From contig JADZFD010000027.1 of assembly GCA_020850225.1 (NCBI GenBank), positions 1-40,410 on the forward strand: DNA of 40,410 nucleotides. Reading direction: 5' to 3'. This document shows, piece after piece, positions 1 to 7,866 of the stretch (position 1 is the first letter of the stretch; every line of letters begins with the position of its first letter). The position numbers and the translations under genes are program-made. Source of the stretch: Saprospiraceae bacterium (GTDB lineage: Bacteria > Bacteroidota > Bacteroidia > Chitinophagales > Saprospiraceae). The notes under the pieces were generated by a model, which saw nothing but the letters and a program-made list of their open reading frames with translations, had not been told where the DNA came from and ran no database searches.

Positions 1-255
1 AACAAGCGATAGTGATCGTAATGTCAAAAGTGCGTCTATCGCAAAAAAAGTAGTAAACACAGAAAAATACCACTGCATGCGATAGAAAAAGCATTTTGAC
101 CATGAAGAGAACGGTGCCCTGCAATCGACTTTTTTGACCTAGACTTTTTGTTTACTTTTTTGGCAATGAAAAAAGTAAAAGCCAAGCCGGCTCGAGGCTA
201 CAAAATATAGTGATGCATTAAGATTTATTATAAAAGTGCAATTTGTTATACACAC
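1..255 (-). repeat. Non-autonomous mobile element (MITE-like), left copy, cut by the window edge
   Basis: Positions 1-186 match 40084-40269 in inverted orientation, without gaps and with about 5 mismatches by my hand alignment. Positions 187-255 match the outer part of the right copy (39982-40083) more loosely, with an indel of about 33 bp. The element ends at 236-255 with the terminal sequence GTGCAATTTGTTATACACAC. An 11-bp perfect hairpin lies inside it (151-161 with 169-179). No coding capacity is visible. The other end must lie upstream of base 1. The non-autonomous status is inferred from size, terminal repeats and lack of a gene. Confidence 0.8.
236..255 (-). repeat. Terminal inverted repeat of the left MITE-like copy
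   Basis: The 20-base sequence GTGCAATTTGTTATACACAC is the exact reverse complement of 13140-13159, the end of the transposase remnant, and matches 19 of 19 bases of 40392-40410. It marks the outer boundary of the element; unrelated sequence (the parE promoter region) follows. Confidence 0.8.
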
Positions 256-293
256 GCCTGCATTCAAATCTGTAACATATCCATAAAATTTCT

Positions 294-301
294 TATATTT
301 G
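294..301 (+). promoter_or_regulatory. Putative Bacteroidota -7 element for parE
   Basis: TATATTTG fits the TAnnTTTG consensus used by the Bacteroidota primary sigma factor. It lies about 20 bases before the parE ATG, which implies a very short leader. No clear -33 TTTG partner is seen, so this is a motif-based guess. Confidence 0.45.
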
Positions 302-320
302 CAGTCTAAAACCCTTATAC

Positions 321-2243
321 ATGTTTGAACAGAACAATGTCGTTTATAATGAAGACAACATCAAAAGTCTCAGCTGGCATGAACATATACGTCTGAGACC
401 CGGGATGTATATCGGTAAATTGGGAGATGGCTCATCACAGGATGACGGAATTTATGTCTTACTCAAAGAGGTGATTGACAACTCCATAGATGAATATGTG
501 ATGGGACATGGTAAGAGTATCGATATTACAATTGATCAGGGCAAGGTATCCGTACGGGATTATGGACGGGGTATTCCGCTTGGAAAAGTAGTGGACTGTG
601 TTTCCAAGATCAACACCGGTGGAAAATACGATTCAAGAGCCTTCAAAAAGTCAGTCGGGCTGAATGGTGTGGGAACAAAGGCAGTCAATGCACTCGCAGC
701 GCATTTTAAGGTAGAGTCCTACCGGGATGGAGAAGTTAAGATAGCAGAATTTAAAGAAGGTTCCATCATTCAGGATCATAAAATTGGTAAAACACAGGAA
801 GCCAATGGTACCAAAATAGAATTTATAGCCGATGAAAGGATATTCAGACATTTCAAATATCGTAATGAATATGTAGAGAACCAACTCTGGAATTATGCCT
901 ATCTCAATGCCGGATTAAAACTCAATTACAACGGAAAAGTATTTGTATCCAGGAATGGCCTTAAAGATCTGTTGGAGCGAAAAACCGATGTAGACAGCCT
1001 GTTGTATCCGATAATTCACCTGTCAGGTGAGGATATAGAGATTGCACTTTCGCACGGTACACAATATGGGGAAGAGTACTATTCCTTCGTCAATGGTCAG
1101 CACACAACACAGGGAGGAACACACTTAGCAGCATTCAGGGAAGCCGTAGTAAAAACGTTGCGTGATTTTTATAAGAAAGACTTTGATACGCGCGATATAC
1201 AGACATCTATCGTAGGAGCTATAAGTATCAAGGTTGAAGAACCGGTATTCGAGTCACAGACCAAAACCAAGCTTGGATCCCTTAATATGGCGCCTGAAGG
1301 CGTATCCATCCGTTCATTCGTAGTTGATTTTTTAAAAAACAACCTCGATAATTTCCTGCATAAAAATAAGGAAGTAGCAGACGTTCTGCTGCGCAAAATC
1401 CAGCAATCAGAACGGGAACGCAAAGAAATAGCCGATATCAAAAAAATAGCAAACCAGAGAGCCAAAAAAGCAAATATCCATAATAAAAAACTCAGGGACT
1501 GCCGGGCTCATCTCACTGATGGCAAAAAAACGGATGAAGAGTTAAAACTGAGTTCGACACTTTTCATAACCGAGGGAGATTCGGCCAGTGGATCCATTAC
1601 CAAGGCGAGAAATGTACAGACACAGGCAGTCTTCTCCTTGCGTGGTAAACCGCTGAATTGTTATGGGATGACTAAAAAGATCGTGTACCAGAATGAAGAG
1701 CTCAATCTGTTACAGCATGCACTCGACATTGAAGACGGCATAGAAAATCTCAGATACAACCGGGTAGTAATCGCTACGGATGCCGATGTGGACGGTATGC
1801 ATATCCGGCTTTTATTGCTGACATTCTTTCTTCAGTTTTTCCCGGATCTTGTAAAGCAGGGGCATTTATACATTTTTGATACTCCTTTATTCAGGGTAAG
1901 GGATAAGCAAAAAACATTTTACTGCTATTCTGAACGAGAAAAAAAAGACGCTATAAATCAACTGCGTGGTAAAGCAGAAATTACCCGATTCAAAGGATTG
2001 GGAGAAATATCACCCAATGAATTTGAAAATTTTATCGGTGACGATATTCGGTTGGAGCCGGTGATATTAGGGGAGAAGACCCGGATAGAAGACATCTTGA
2101 GTTATTATATGGGTAAAAACACACCCGAACGACAGGTGTTTATCATTGACAATCTGAAGGTAGAACTGGATGATATATCTGATGAAGCGACATCTGAAAT
2201 GGCAGACGAGGCCGTAGCGCAGGATAACCTCGAACTTGTCTGA
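321..2243 (+). CDS. parE: DNA topoisomerase IV subunit B (ParE), ATPase/TOPRIM subunit
   Basis: This is the ATP-driven subunit of the type IIA topoisomerase that decatenates and relaxes DNA together with ParC. The GHKL ATPase signature is complete: E50 with D53-N54 for Mg-ATP, D80-x-G-x-G (DYGRGIP) and the lid GLNGVG at 113-118 followed by K120. The TOPRIM domain has ITEGDSA with E418 and the acidic triplet D487/D489/D491 (DADVDG). The 640-residue length fits ParE rather than the longer enterobacterial-type GyrB, and the sequence resembles the Bacteroidota ParE group. The start follows a TAnnTTTG-like element by 20 bases. No parC/gyrA-like gene is nearby; a DUF3820 gene begins 2 bases after the stop. 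GyrB is the only realistic alternative. Confidence 0.93.
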   Translation: MFEQNNVVYNEDNIKSLSWHEHIRLRPGMYIGKLGDGSSQDDGIYVLLKEVIDNSIDEYVMGHGKSIDITIDQGKVSVRDYGRGIPLGKVVDCVSKINTGGKYDSRAFKKSVGLNGVGTKAVNALAAHFKVESYRDGEVKIAEFKEGSIIQDHKIGKTQEANGTKIEFIADERIFRHFKYRNEYVENQLWNYAYLNAGLKLNYNGKVFVSRNGLKDLLERKTDVDSLLYPIIHLSGEDIEIALSHGTQYGEEYYSFVNGQHTTQGGTHLAAFREAVVKTLRDFYKKDFDTRDIQTSIVGAISIKVEEPVFESQTKTKLGSLNMAPEGVSIRSFVVDFLKNNLDNFLHKNKEVADVLLRKIQQSERERKEIADIKKIANQRAKKANIHNKKLRDCRAHLTDGKKTDEELKLSSTLFITEGDSASGSITKARNVQTQAVFSLRGKPLNCYGMTKKIVYQNEELNLLQHALDIEDGIENLRYNRVVIATDADVDGMHIRLLLLTFFLQFFPDLVKQGHLYIFDTPLFRVRDKQKTFYCYSEREKKDAINQLRGKAEITRFKGLGEISPNEFENFIGDDIRLEPVILGEKTRIEDILSYYMGKNTPERQVFIIDNLKVELDDISDEATSEMADEAVAQDNLELV

Positions 2244-2245
2244 TC

Positions 2246-2485
2246 ATGGAACAGCCTTTTGAAAGTCCCGATACAACCATCCTCATCGATATCATCCGGA
2301 TGCCTATGCCATTCGGCAAGTACAAGGGTAGGTTAATTAAGGATCTGCCGGTATATTATCTGGAATGGCTGTCAAGTCAGGGCTTCAGGCAGGATCGGTT
2401 AGGTCAGATACTCAGTACGGCTTTTATTATCAAAACCAATGGTTTGGATCATCTGTTGAATGATATAAATAAAATGATACCATGA
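2246..2485 (+). CDS. DUF3820 family small protein
   Basis: A 79-residue cytosolic protein. The block MPFGKYKG, then DLPxYYLEW, SQGF and a final IKxNGL is the conserved core of DUF3820, a family whose biochemical role is not established (some members are annotated as quorum-regulated virulence factors). It starts 2 bases after the parE stop and its own stop overlaps the next start by 4 bases (ATGA), so it is probably co-translated within the parE operon. The length matches the family. Confidence 0.8.
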   Translation: MEQPFESPDTTILIDIIRMPMPFGKYKGRLIKDLPVYYLEWLSSQGFRQDRLGQILSTAFIIKTNGLDHLLNDINKMIP

Positions 2486-3225
2486 AACATATTACTACCT
2501 TTTGCCTTGTACTCATTCTACTTTCCGGGCTTATTTCCTGTAGCAGTACGTCTTCGGTATTGATTAAGGATGGTACTATTGTGGGTAAAAATGTTCGTTT
2601 CAATACCTTACTCAAATGGAAGATTTCTACAACTGATTTATCCAGTCATACAGTGCAGGAACAGGAAATGTCAATCTATGTAAATGATAAAACAGCTACC
2701 TTTCTTATGGATAAACAGGCTTTTGGTAATTCCGGAGAGATGATTGACTTTGTCATAGCAGACTCTACCGGCAATTATATTGTAGCACATAAAGACGAAA
2801 AAGGCAATAAAAGAAAGTATATATTAAAATCCGGAGAATTACCGGGTAATACTCAAGATCAGGATGTTGTAATTAAAAACTTCAATCTGCTGGCAAATCC
2901 AAGTGGCAGAAAAGAAGTTTATCCACAATTGGGAAATCTTATCAATGTCACAGGTACGGAATATTATGTTACTCATCCTGAAACAGAGGTAATACGGACG
3001 GTTACGCTAGTACATACAAACTACTGTTTAAAGCCAGTAATGCGTTTTAATAGCTTAGGACTGGATGCCCGATTGCCATTTGATTTTGACTATGGTGAAA
3101 TAATTCCCTGCAATAATCTCATAACTAAAGAGAGCAAGAACTTCAAAAACACGGTTACCCAAATCAAATTGGAATCGGTAATGCCTGTAAATCATAAAAT
3201 AAATATTAATGAATACAAATCATGA
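2482..3225 (+). CDS. Predicted lipoprotein of unknown function
   Basis: A 247-residue protein starting with a classical lipoprotein signal: a short basic start, the hydrophobic run FCLVLILLSGLIS and lipobox LISC, with Cys20 as the probable lipidated residue, followed by a Ser/Thr-rich linker. The rest looks like a soluble, beta-rich domain with no motif I recognise. It overlaps the DUF3820 gene by 4 bases and the next gene by 17 bases, so it belongs to the same transcription unit. The ATG at 2482 is favoured because it sits in the ATGA overlap and gives a proper signal peptide. Confidence 0.75.
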   Translation: MKHITTFCLVLILLSGLISCSSTSSVLIKDGTIVGKNVRFNTLLKWKISTTDLSSHTVQEQEMSIYVNDKTATFLMDKQAFGNSGEMIDFVIADSTGNYIVAHKDEKGNKRKYILKSGELPGNTQDQDVVIKNFNLLANPSGRKEVYPQLGNLINVTGTEYYVTHPETEVIRTVTLVHTNYCLKPVMRFNSLGLDARLPFDFDYGEIIPCNNLITKESKNFKNTVTQIKLESVMPVNHKININEYKS

Positions 3226-3565
3226 TGATACAGGTGTCCTTACGTGGCAGGAATTCGAAAAGGTGGAAATGTGTGTTGGTACGATTATAAGTGTAACGGA
3301 TTTTGAAAAAGCACGCAATCCTTCCTATAAGCTGACTATCGATTTTGGCCATAAAGGTATCAAAAAGAGTTCGGCACAAATCACCGGACTGTATACCAAA
3401 GAAGCATTAATTGGTAAACAAATAGTGGCTGTACTTAATTTTCCACCCAAACAGATTGCTGATTTTATGTCCGAATGTCTGTTGCTCGGAGCCGTCGGAG
3501 ATACGGGAGATGTAACCATACTAACGGTGGAACAACCGGTAAAAAACGGGACTTCCATAGCCTAG
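3209..3565 (+). CDS. CsaA-like tRNA-binding-domain protein
   Basis: A 118-residue protein covering a single tRNA-binding OB-fold, as in CsaA and the C-terminal domain of MetRS. Visible family features are the start WQEFEKVEMCVGTI, AxxPSYKLTIDFG, the strand SAQITGLY, then VVAVLNFPPKQI-like and SECLLLGA blocks. CsaA in Bacillus was described as an export-related chaperone and binds tRNA; the role here is inferred from family only. The length is typical for stand-alone CsaA. It overlaps the lipoprotein gene by 17 bases and closes the parE-led cluster. No hairpin terminator is seen in the 190 bases after it. Confidence 0.85.
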   Translation: MNTNHDDTGVLTWQEFEKVEMCVGTIISVTDFEKARNPSYKLTIDFGHKGIKKSSAQITGLYTKEALIGKQIVAVLNFPPKQIADFMSECLLLGAVGDTGDVTILTVEQPVKNGTSIA

Positions 3566-3686
3566 AAGTGGATTTTTATACTTGCTGTAAGAACAAAATA
3601 ATATAAAAATCATCGATTAAATACTGCTTTCACCAGGAACATACATTTAAGTAACTTTTTTTAAATTTTAATAGTAAATTATTCCT

Positions 3687-3694
3687 TACCTTTG
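3687..3694 (+). promoter_or_regulatory. Putative Bacteroidota -7 element for the nitrobindin-like gene
   Basis: TACCTTTG is an exact match to TAnnTTTG and lies 63 bases before the ATG at 3757. T-rich sequence (around 3655-3665) lies at roughly the -33 distance, without a perfect TTTG. Confidence 0.5.
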
Positions 3695-3756
3695 ATTTTA
3701 AATTACGATATTAAGGTCGCAAATTCGTTAATATATGTGTAAAATTTTAATAAATA

Positions 3757-4368
3757 ATGTCAGATAAAATTATTCTTGGTCCTCAGAAGTTAGGACCATT
3801 AACCCCATTGGTTGGAGAGTGGGAGGGCAATGTTGGTGTAGATGCTTCATATCACAATGAAGATGATATCATAGGTGAGACGTCCTATTTTGAAAAATGC
3901 TGGTTCAGACCTATTCCGACACAGACGAACGGAAAACAAAATCTGGAAGGGATGATGTACAGTTCTACAGCATGGCGACACGGTGAGGAGGCGATGTCAC
4001 CTTTTCATGACGAAATCGGTTTTTTACTTTGGGACAAGGAAAATCAACAGGTAATCCGTTCCGTCGTTTTTGGCCGCGGTATTGCCATACAGGCCGGTGC
4101 AACAGCCGGAGCAAGAGATAAGGTTATTCAATTTAAAGCAGATGTAGGAGATCTGAGTTACGGCATTTTACAGAATAAGTATCTCATGGAACGGGCTGAG
4201 ATGAAAAGTTTCGACAGCACCTTTACATTCAATGATGACGGTACATTTACGCATGAATCCAAAATTGTGTTGAAACTTGCAGCACTTGGCGGTAAGGAGA
4301 TGAATCATACCGATATCAACACCTTGCATAAGGTCAAAAGTTATCATCCCGGAGCTGAATTCGCTTAA
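3757..4368 (+). CDS. Heme-binding beta-barrel (nitrobindin/FABP-like) protein
   Basis: A 203-residue cytosolic protein. Near the N-terminus LGPLTPLVGEWEG matches the conserved opening of the nitrobindin-like family, a lipocalin-type beta-barrel with a GxWxG motif that binds heme b in characterised members and reacts with NO or peroxynitrite. The C-terminus has HTDINTLHKV, a plausible place for the proximal heme ligand histidine. It is somewhat longer than the minimal barrel of about 160 residues, with an insertion after the first strand (residues 30-75). It appears monocistronic with its own promoter. Heme binding is inferred from family resemblance; a fatty-acid-binding-like role is the alternative. 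Confidence 0.75.
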   Translation: MSDKIILGPQKLGPLTPLVGEWEGNVGVDASYHNEDDIIGETSYFEKCWFRPIPTQTNGKQNLEGMMYSSTAWRHGEEAMSPFHDEIGFLLWDKENQQVIRSVVFGRGIAIQAGATAGARDKVIQFKADVGDLSYGILQNKYLMERAEMKSFDSTFTFNDDGTFTHESKIVLKLAALGGKEMNHTDINTLHKVKSYHPGAEFA

Positions 4369-4463
4369 TTCTGGCATTCAAGAAAATATGAGATATTTTT
4401 CTAATGATTTATGAATCTTTTACATCCTATTTTCGTTGATTCATTAACCTAAAAAAATTAAAT

Positions 4464-4940
4464 ATGCACACTTTTAAAACACTATTATTTATAGTGGCGG
4501 GCTTTTTTCTGGTCAGTTGCAATAACAAACCTGCACAGGATGTTTCGGCTACAGAAGAACATTTAACAGAGTCGGAAGCAGCAGATGAGGACGATCATGC
4601 TGATATCAGTGGTGAAATTGAGTTGGAAAACGGCCAGAAATGGGTAGTCAATGAAGAGATGAAACCATTTATCATTAAAGGTGAAGAACTTGTCAATACA
4701 TATGTGGCAGATAAGGGAAGTGATTATGCACAACTGGCAAAAAATTTAGTGCTGGAGAATGGTAAACTGATAAAGAGTTGCACTATGCAGGGAAAAAGTC
4801 ACGAAGAGCTCCATAAGTGGTTGAATCCACATTTGTTGTTGGTAGAAGACCTGGAAGATGCTCAAAATCCGGATGAAGCCAATGAGGTTGTACAAAAACT
4901 TATCGCGTCATTTAAGTTGTATCATCAGTATTTCAATTGA
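4464..4940 (+). CDS. Small predicted lipoprotein, acidic linker plus helical domain
   Basis: A 158-residue protein with signal sequence and lipobox LVSC (Cys19). Residues 20-55 form an acidic, Glu/Asp/Ala-rich linker. The remainder is probably a small helical domain with conserved-looking aromatic and His positions (KSHEELHKWLNPHLLLVEDL and a C-terminal LYHQYFN). I recognise no family. It lies 95 bases after the nitrobindin-like gene, on the same strand, and faces the convergent LytTR regulator. Confidence 0.7.
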   Translation: MHTFKTLLFIVAGFFLVSCNNKPAQDVSATEEHLTESEAADEDDHADISGEIELENGQKWVVNEEMKPFIIKGEELVNTYVADKGSDYAQLAKNLVLENGKLIKSCTMQGKSHEELHKWLNPHLLLVEDLEDAQNPDEANEVVQKLIASFKLYHQYFN

Positions 4941-4957
4941 AGATGTGTTCATATACC

Positions 4958-4982
4958 CATCATAAAAGGAATTTATATGATG
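4958..4982. terminator. Weak hairpin between convergent genes
   Basis: CATCATAAA and TTTATATGATG can pair with a two-base bulge around the loop AGGAA. It sits between the ends of a + strand lipoprotein gene and the - strand regulator gene. There is no T-run, so terminator function is only suggested by position. Confidence 0.3.
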
Positions 4983-5001
4983 TTGTATAAATTGTAGCGT
5001 C

Positions 5002-5694
5002 TCATTTGTTGATTATCAAGTTGTAGTTTCTGCTTACAGGTATTTCTGTATTGTCAGTAAGGGTTATTTGGCTTGTATTCCATGATTTAATATGGTTTTT
5101 GTTGACAATGTAGCTTCTGTGACATTGAATCAGGTTATCATCAGTTAATTCTGAAAGCATAGTTTTCAAAGATTGGCGGATTATTATAGTTTTCTTATGG
5201 ATCAATACGACATGGAGGTACACATGATCTGCTTCAATATACATAATGTCTTTTGTCTTTACTCTATGGTGAGCTTTGCCGTCAAAAAGTTCAATTTCCT
5301 TTTCTGATGATATTTTTGATTCATATAATCTGTATGCTGCATGGATAGTTGTCCATAGTGACTCTTTATTTACAGGCTTGGTCAGGTAGCCGTAAGGATT
5401 GGTTTCCAGCGCCTGTGACATCGTTTTCTGATCATATTGGGATGAAAGATAGATAATCGGTATTTGCTCCTTTTGAGATTCCAGAAATCGGGCAAAATCT
5501 ATACCTGATTTTTCGCCATACAATCTTATATCCAATAAAATAATGTCTGGTTTGTGCAGATTGAACTCCCTGAGAGCTTCATCGTAGGATATGGCTATAT
5601 CTGTCACCTGATGTCCTGCCTCACTAAGGTATTCTCTGATCATTTCACCAATCAATATTTCGTCTTCAACAATAAGGATATTTAATTTTTTCAT
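5002..5694 (-). CDS. LytTR-family response regulator
   Basis: A 230-residue two-component regulator. The receiver domain (1-120) has the acidic pair E10-D11, phospho-acceptor D55 in IILLDIRL, switch serine in YLSSQYD and K106 in YLTKPVNK. The C-terminal half (about 130-230) is a LytTR DNA-binding domain: KTKDIMYIEADHVYLHV, then LIQCHRSYIVN and a final IPVSRNYN. Such proteins bind paired 9-bp direct repeats and usually activate transcription. Its start overlaps the kinase stop by 4 bases (ATGA), so it is translationally coupled to its cognate kinase. Paired repeats upstream of the kinase and of the 7867 gene are candidate targets. Confidence 0.93.
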   Translation of the reverse strand: MKKLNILIVEDEILIGEMIREYLSEAGHQVTDIAISYDEALREFNLHKPDIILLDIRLYGEKSGIDFARFLESQKEQIPIIYLSSQYDQKTMSQALETNPYGYLTKPVNKESLWTTIHAAYRLYESKISSEKEIELFDGKAHHRVKTKDIMYIEADHVYLHVVLIHKKTIIIRQSLKTMLSELTDDNLIQCHRSYIVNKNHIKSWNTSQITLTDNTEIPVSRNYNLIINK

Positions 5695-7520
5695 ATTTTT
5701 GACACACGTTTTTCTGCAAAAACCATATTAAAACACATACCGTTATCGTTGTAAAACTTACATTCTCCCTGCAATTGTCTCACCATATTCCTGATCAGTT
5801 GTAAACCCATTTTAGAATGATTCATTTGGAATTCTTTTTCAGGGATTCCATTTCCATTGTCATTATATTTAAATACAAACCTGTTTTCCAATGGTTGAAT
5901 TTTAATATGAATCTTTAATTTTTTCTCGCTACTAACAGCATATTTTAATGTATTGCCAATAAGTTCCGAACAAATAATACCAATGGGCATTACTGTCTCA
6001 AGGTTTAAAAGGATATCATTTATTTCCAAAGCACATTCAAATTCCTTTTCAGCATCATTTAATTGGTGATATTGATTTATCAGATTTTCAATATATGCCC
6101 TGATATTAATATTCTCAAATTCTGAAGAACTGTACAATTGCTCGTGTATAAGGGCAATTCCCCTGACTTTGGCTGATACATCGTCCAAATGTTGTTTTAT
6201 TGTAGGGTTGTTAATATCCCTTGATTTAAGTGTGAGCAAACTAATTACAAGTTGTAGATTGTTTTTTACCCGGTGATGCACTTCTGAGAGTAGTAAGGAT
6301 TGTTTATGCAGTGATTTTTCCAATAAATCATTTTGCTGTTGAATCACTTCATTAATAGTAGAAATTTTCTTGTTTTTCCTTGAGTTATTTCTTAACAGAA
6401 ACACAAATACAAGTATACTAACAGAAGAAACAATCAGTCCCGTTTGCAATAGTACAGCAATTGTTTTAAGGTTTTTTACCTTTTCTTTTTCCTTTTCAAT
6501 GACGAAGTCTACGGTATTTTTATTGATTTTTTCATAATTTATTTGATAATCAGATATTCTATGGTTATTGAAAGCCTTTTTATTGTGATAATAGGCTGAA
6601 TCCAATTGTCCGTAGTGTTCAAATATCTGACTGTATAATTCGTGTATAACTGACTTTACATCAAAATATCCTTTTGACTTTTCGTTCATTTTTTCCAGTA
6701 GTACCGTTGAATTATGAAGCTCATTAACAGCTTCTTTAAATCTACCGGCTTTATATAATTTGTAGGCAATATTCAGATTTTGTGACGCAGCACCGTGGTA
6801 TTCATTGTTTGCTGCAAATGCTTCAACAGACTTTCTGTAGTATAGTATGGATGAATCCAAATCTGAAGTAGTCAATCCTAATAATAAATATCCATCCGTG
6901 ACTGGCCTTGTCAGTTTATATTTAAAACCTAACTGTACAGCTTTTTCGGCACAATTTCTGGAAGAATCAATTTGATTAGTCAATCTCAAAATGGAAGCAT
7001 ACCGGATATAATAATCTGCATAAATGGTATCCAGTGCGTACTTGTCTATCAATAGCTTTGCATTGTTAAGATTTGTTTTGCTTTCTGCATATCTTCCGAT
7101 GATTTCGTACGTACCGCCCAATGATATATAACTCAGTGCAAGTATATCCCACCACTTGTTTTTTTCAGCAATTAGATTAATGTCAAAATATGAACCCATG
7201 GCTTCTTCAATTTTTTTCTCCAACTCCAGTGCTTCTGCTCTTTTCAATTGAATCCTAAGTGCTTTTTTACATTGTATCTGACCTGTTTTTTTTATAATCT
7301 GCAATACAGAATCGGTATATTTCAGAGTTCTGAGAGCCTGAAATGTTTGAATATAATATATGGACTTATTGTAATATATGTCCAGAACAGGGTCGTTACA
7401 TTGCTGGGCATTTAATGGTAATGGTAAATTAAATATTATTATGAATGGGATTAAACCGGCAAAAAATTTTCTGCAGGTTGTTTGAAAACATAAGATAAAG
7501 GGTAGTTTAAAACGTTGCAT
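5691..7520 (-). CDS. TPR-containing sensor histidine kinase (HisKA_2 type)
   Basis: A 609-residue membrane kinase. A hydrophobic N-terminal segment (about 19-38, ending LNAQQ) looks like a signal peptide. Residues about 45-340 are helical TPR-like repeats (for example YAESKTNLNNAKLLIDK), probably periplasmic. One membrane helix lies near 350-375, followed by a coiled-coil linker. The phospho-acceptor box is LLSEVHHRVKNNLQ (His near 414), the HisKA_2 form typical of kinases partnered with LytTR or ANTAR regulators. The ATPase domain has the N-box ELIGNTLKYA, G1 DNGNGIP and G2 MGLQLIRNMV. The signal is unknown. It is the first gene of the operon with the downstream LytTR regulator and is divergent from the large secreted protein gene. 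Confidence 0.9.
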   Translation of the reverse strand: MQRFKLPFILCFQTTCRKFFAGLIPFIIIFNLPLPLNAQQCNDPVLDIYYNKSIYYIQTFQALRTLKYTDSVLQIIKKTGQIQCKKALRIQLKRAEALELEKKIEEAMGSYFDINLIAEKNKWWDILALSYISLGGTYEIIGRYAESKTNLNNAKLLIDKYALDTIYADYYIRYASILRLTNQIDSSRNCAEKAVQLGFKYKLTRPVTDGYLLLGLTTSDLDSSILYYRKSVEAFAANNEYHGAASQNLNIAYKLYKAGRFKEAVNELHNSTVLLEKMNEKSKGYFDVKSVIHELYSQIFEHYGQLDSAYYHNKKAFNNHRISDYQINYEKINKNTVDFVIEKEKEKVKNLKTIAVLLQTGLIVSSVSILVFVFLLRNNSRKNKKISTINEVIQQQNDLLEKSLHKQSLLLSEVHHRVKNNLQLVISLLTLKSRDINNPTIKQHLDDVSAKVRGIALIHEQLYSSSEFENINIRAYIENLINQYHQLNDAEKEFECALEINDILLNLETVMPIGIICSELIGNTLKYAVSSEKKLKIHIKIQPLENRFVFKYNDNGNGIPEKEFQMNHSKMGLQLIRNMVRQLQGECKFYNDNGMCFNMVFAEKRVSKI

Positions 7521-7561
7521 TATGTTCTAAGGGTAAAATTTTATTTGAATCAAATTTAACC

Positions 7562-7590
7562 TAAAGGTAATACATGTATGTATAAAACAA
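7562..7590 (-). promoter_or_regulatory. Putative promoter of the kinase-regulator operon
   Basis: On the minus strand TTG (7588-7590) is followed after 18 bases by TACCTTTA (7562-7569), one base off TAnnTTTG. The predicted start of transcription is near 7555, about 35 bases before the kinase ATG. A second -7-like match, TAAATTTG, lies at 7551-7558. The paired TTCAGAACA boxes lie just upstream of the TTG, where an activator would sit. Confidence 0.45.
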
Positions 7591-7607
7591 GGAAACAATT
7601 TTCCAAT

Positions 7608-7636
7608 GTTCTGAAATGATTGATTTGTGTTCTGAA
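7608..7636 (-). promoter_or_regulatory. Candidate LytTR operator pair facing the kinase operon
   Basis: Two identical 9-mers TTCAGAACA (minus strand, 7608-7616 and 7628-7636) lie 20 bp apart start to start, about two helical turns. LytTR proteins such as AgrA bind 9-bp direct repeats separated by about 12 bp. The centres would be near -56 and -76 relative to the predicted start of transcription. Binding by the adjacent regulator is inferred. Confidence 0.55.
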
Positions 7637-7750
7637 GTGTAAACCTATTTGTAATATCCTATTCAAACAATAATAATAACTTCCTAAAATCTGATTTTAA
7701 AATTTACAAAATATTCTGAATAAAAACCACAGATGAATGTATTTTTCAAC

Positions 7751-7783
7751 CATTCAGAACATCAGAAATGCCATTCAGAACAT
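7751..7783 (+). promoter_or_regulatory. Candidate LytTR operator pair facing the 7867 gene
   Basis: CATTCAGAACAT occurs twice, at 7751-7762 and 7772-7783, identical over 12 bases with a 21-bp period, so the 9-mer core is repeated with a 12-bp spacer. This is the geometry described for LytTR-type operators. The pair points toward the large secreted protein gene and mirrors the opposite-facing pair at 7608-7636. Confidence 0.6.
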
Positions 7784-7800
7784 TGATTCCAAATTATTAA

Positions 7801-7808
7801 TAGGTTTA
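7801..7808 (+). promoter_or_regulatory. Possible -7 element for the 7867 gene
   Basis: TAGGTTTA is one base off TAnnTTTG and lies 58 bases before the ATG, with a TTG at 7783-7785 upstream at a short spacing of 15 bases. A poor -33 would fit an activator-dependent promoter. An alternative -7 is TAATATTG at 7822-7829. Confidence 0.3.
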
Positions 7809-7866
7809 ATTCACGCATATCTAATATTGTATTGATTTTTTTTTATAACCATAAAAACTTATTGTT

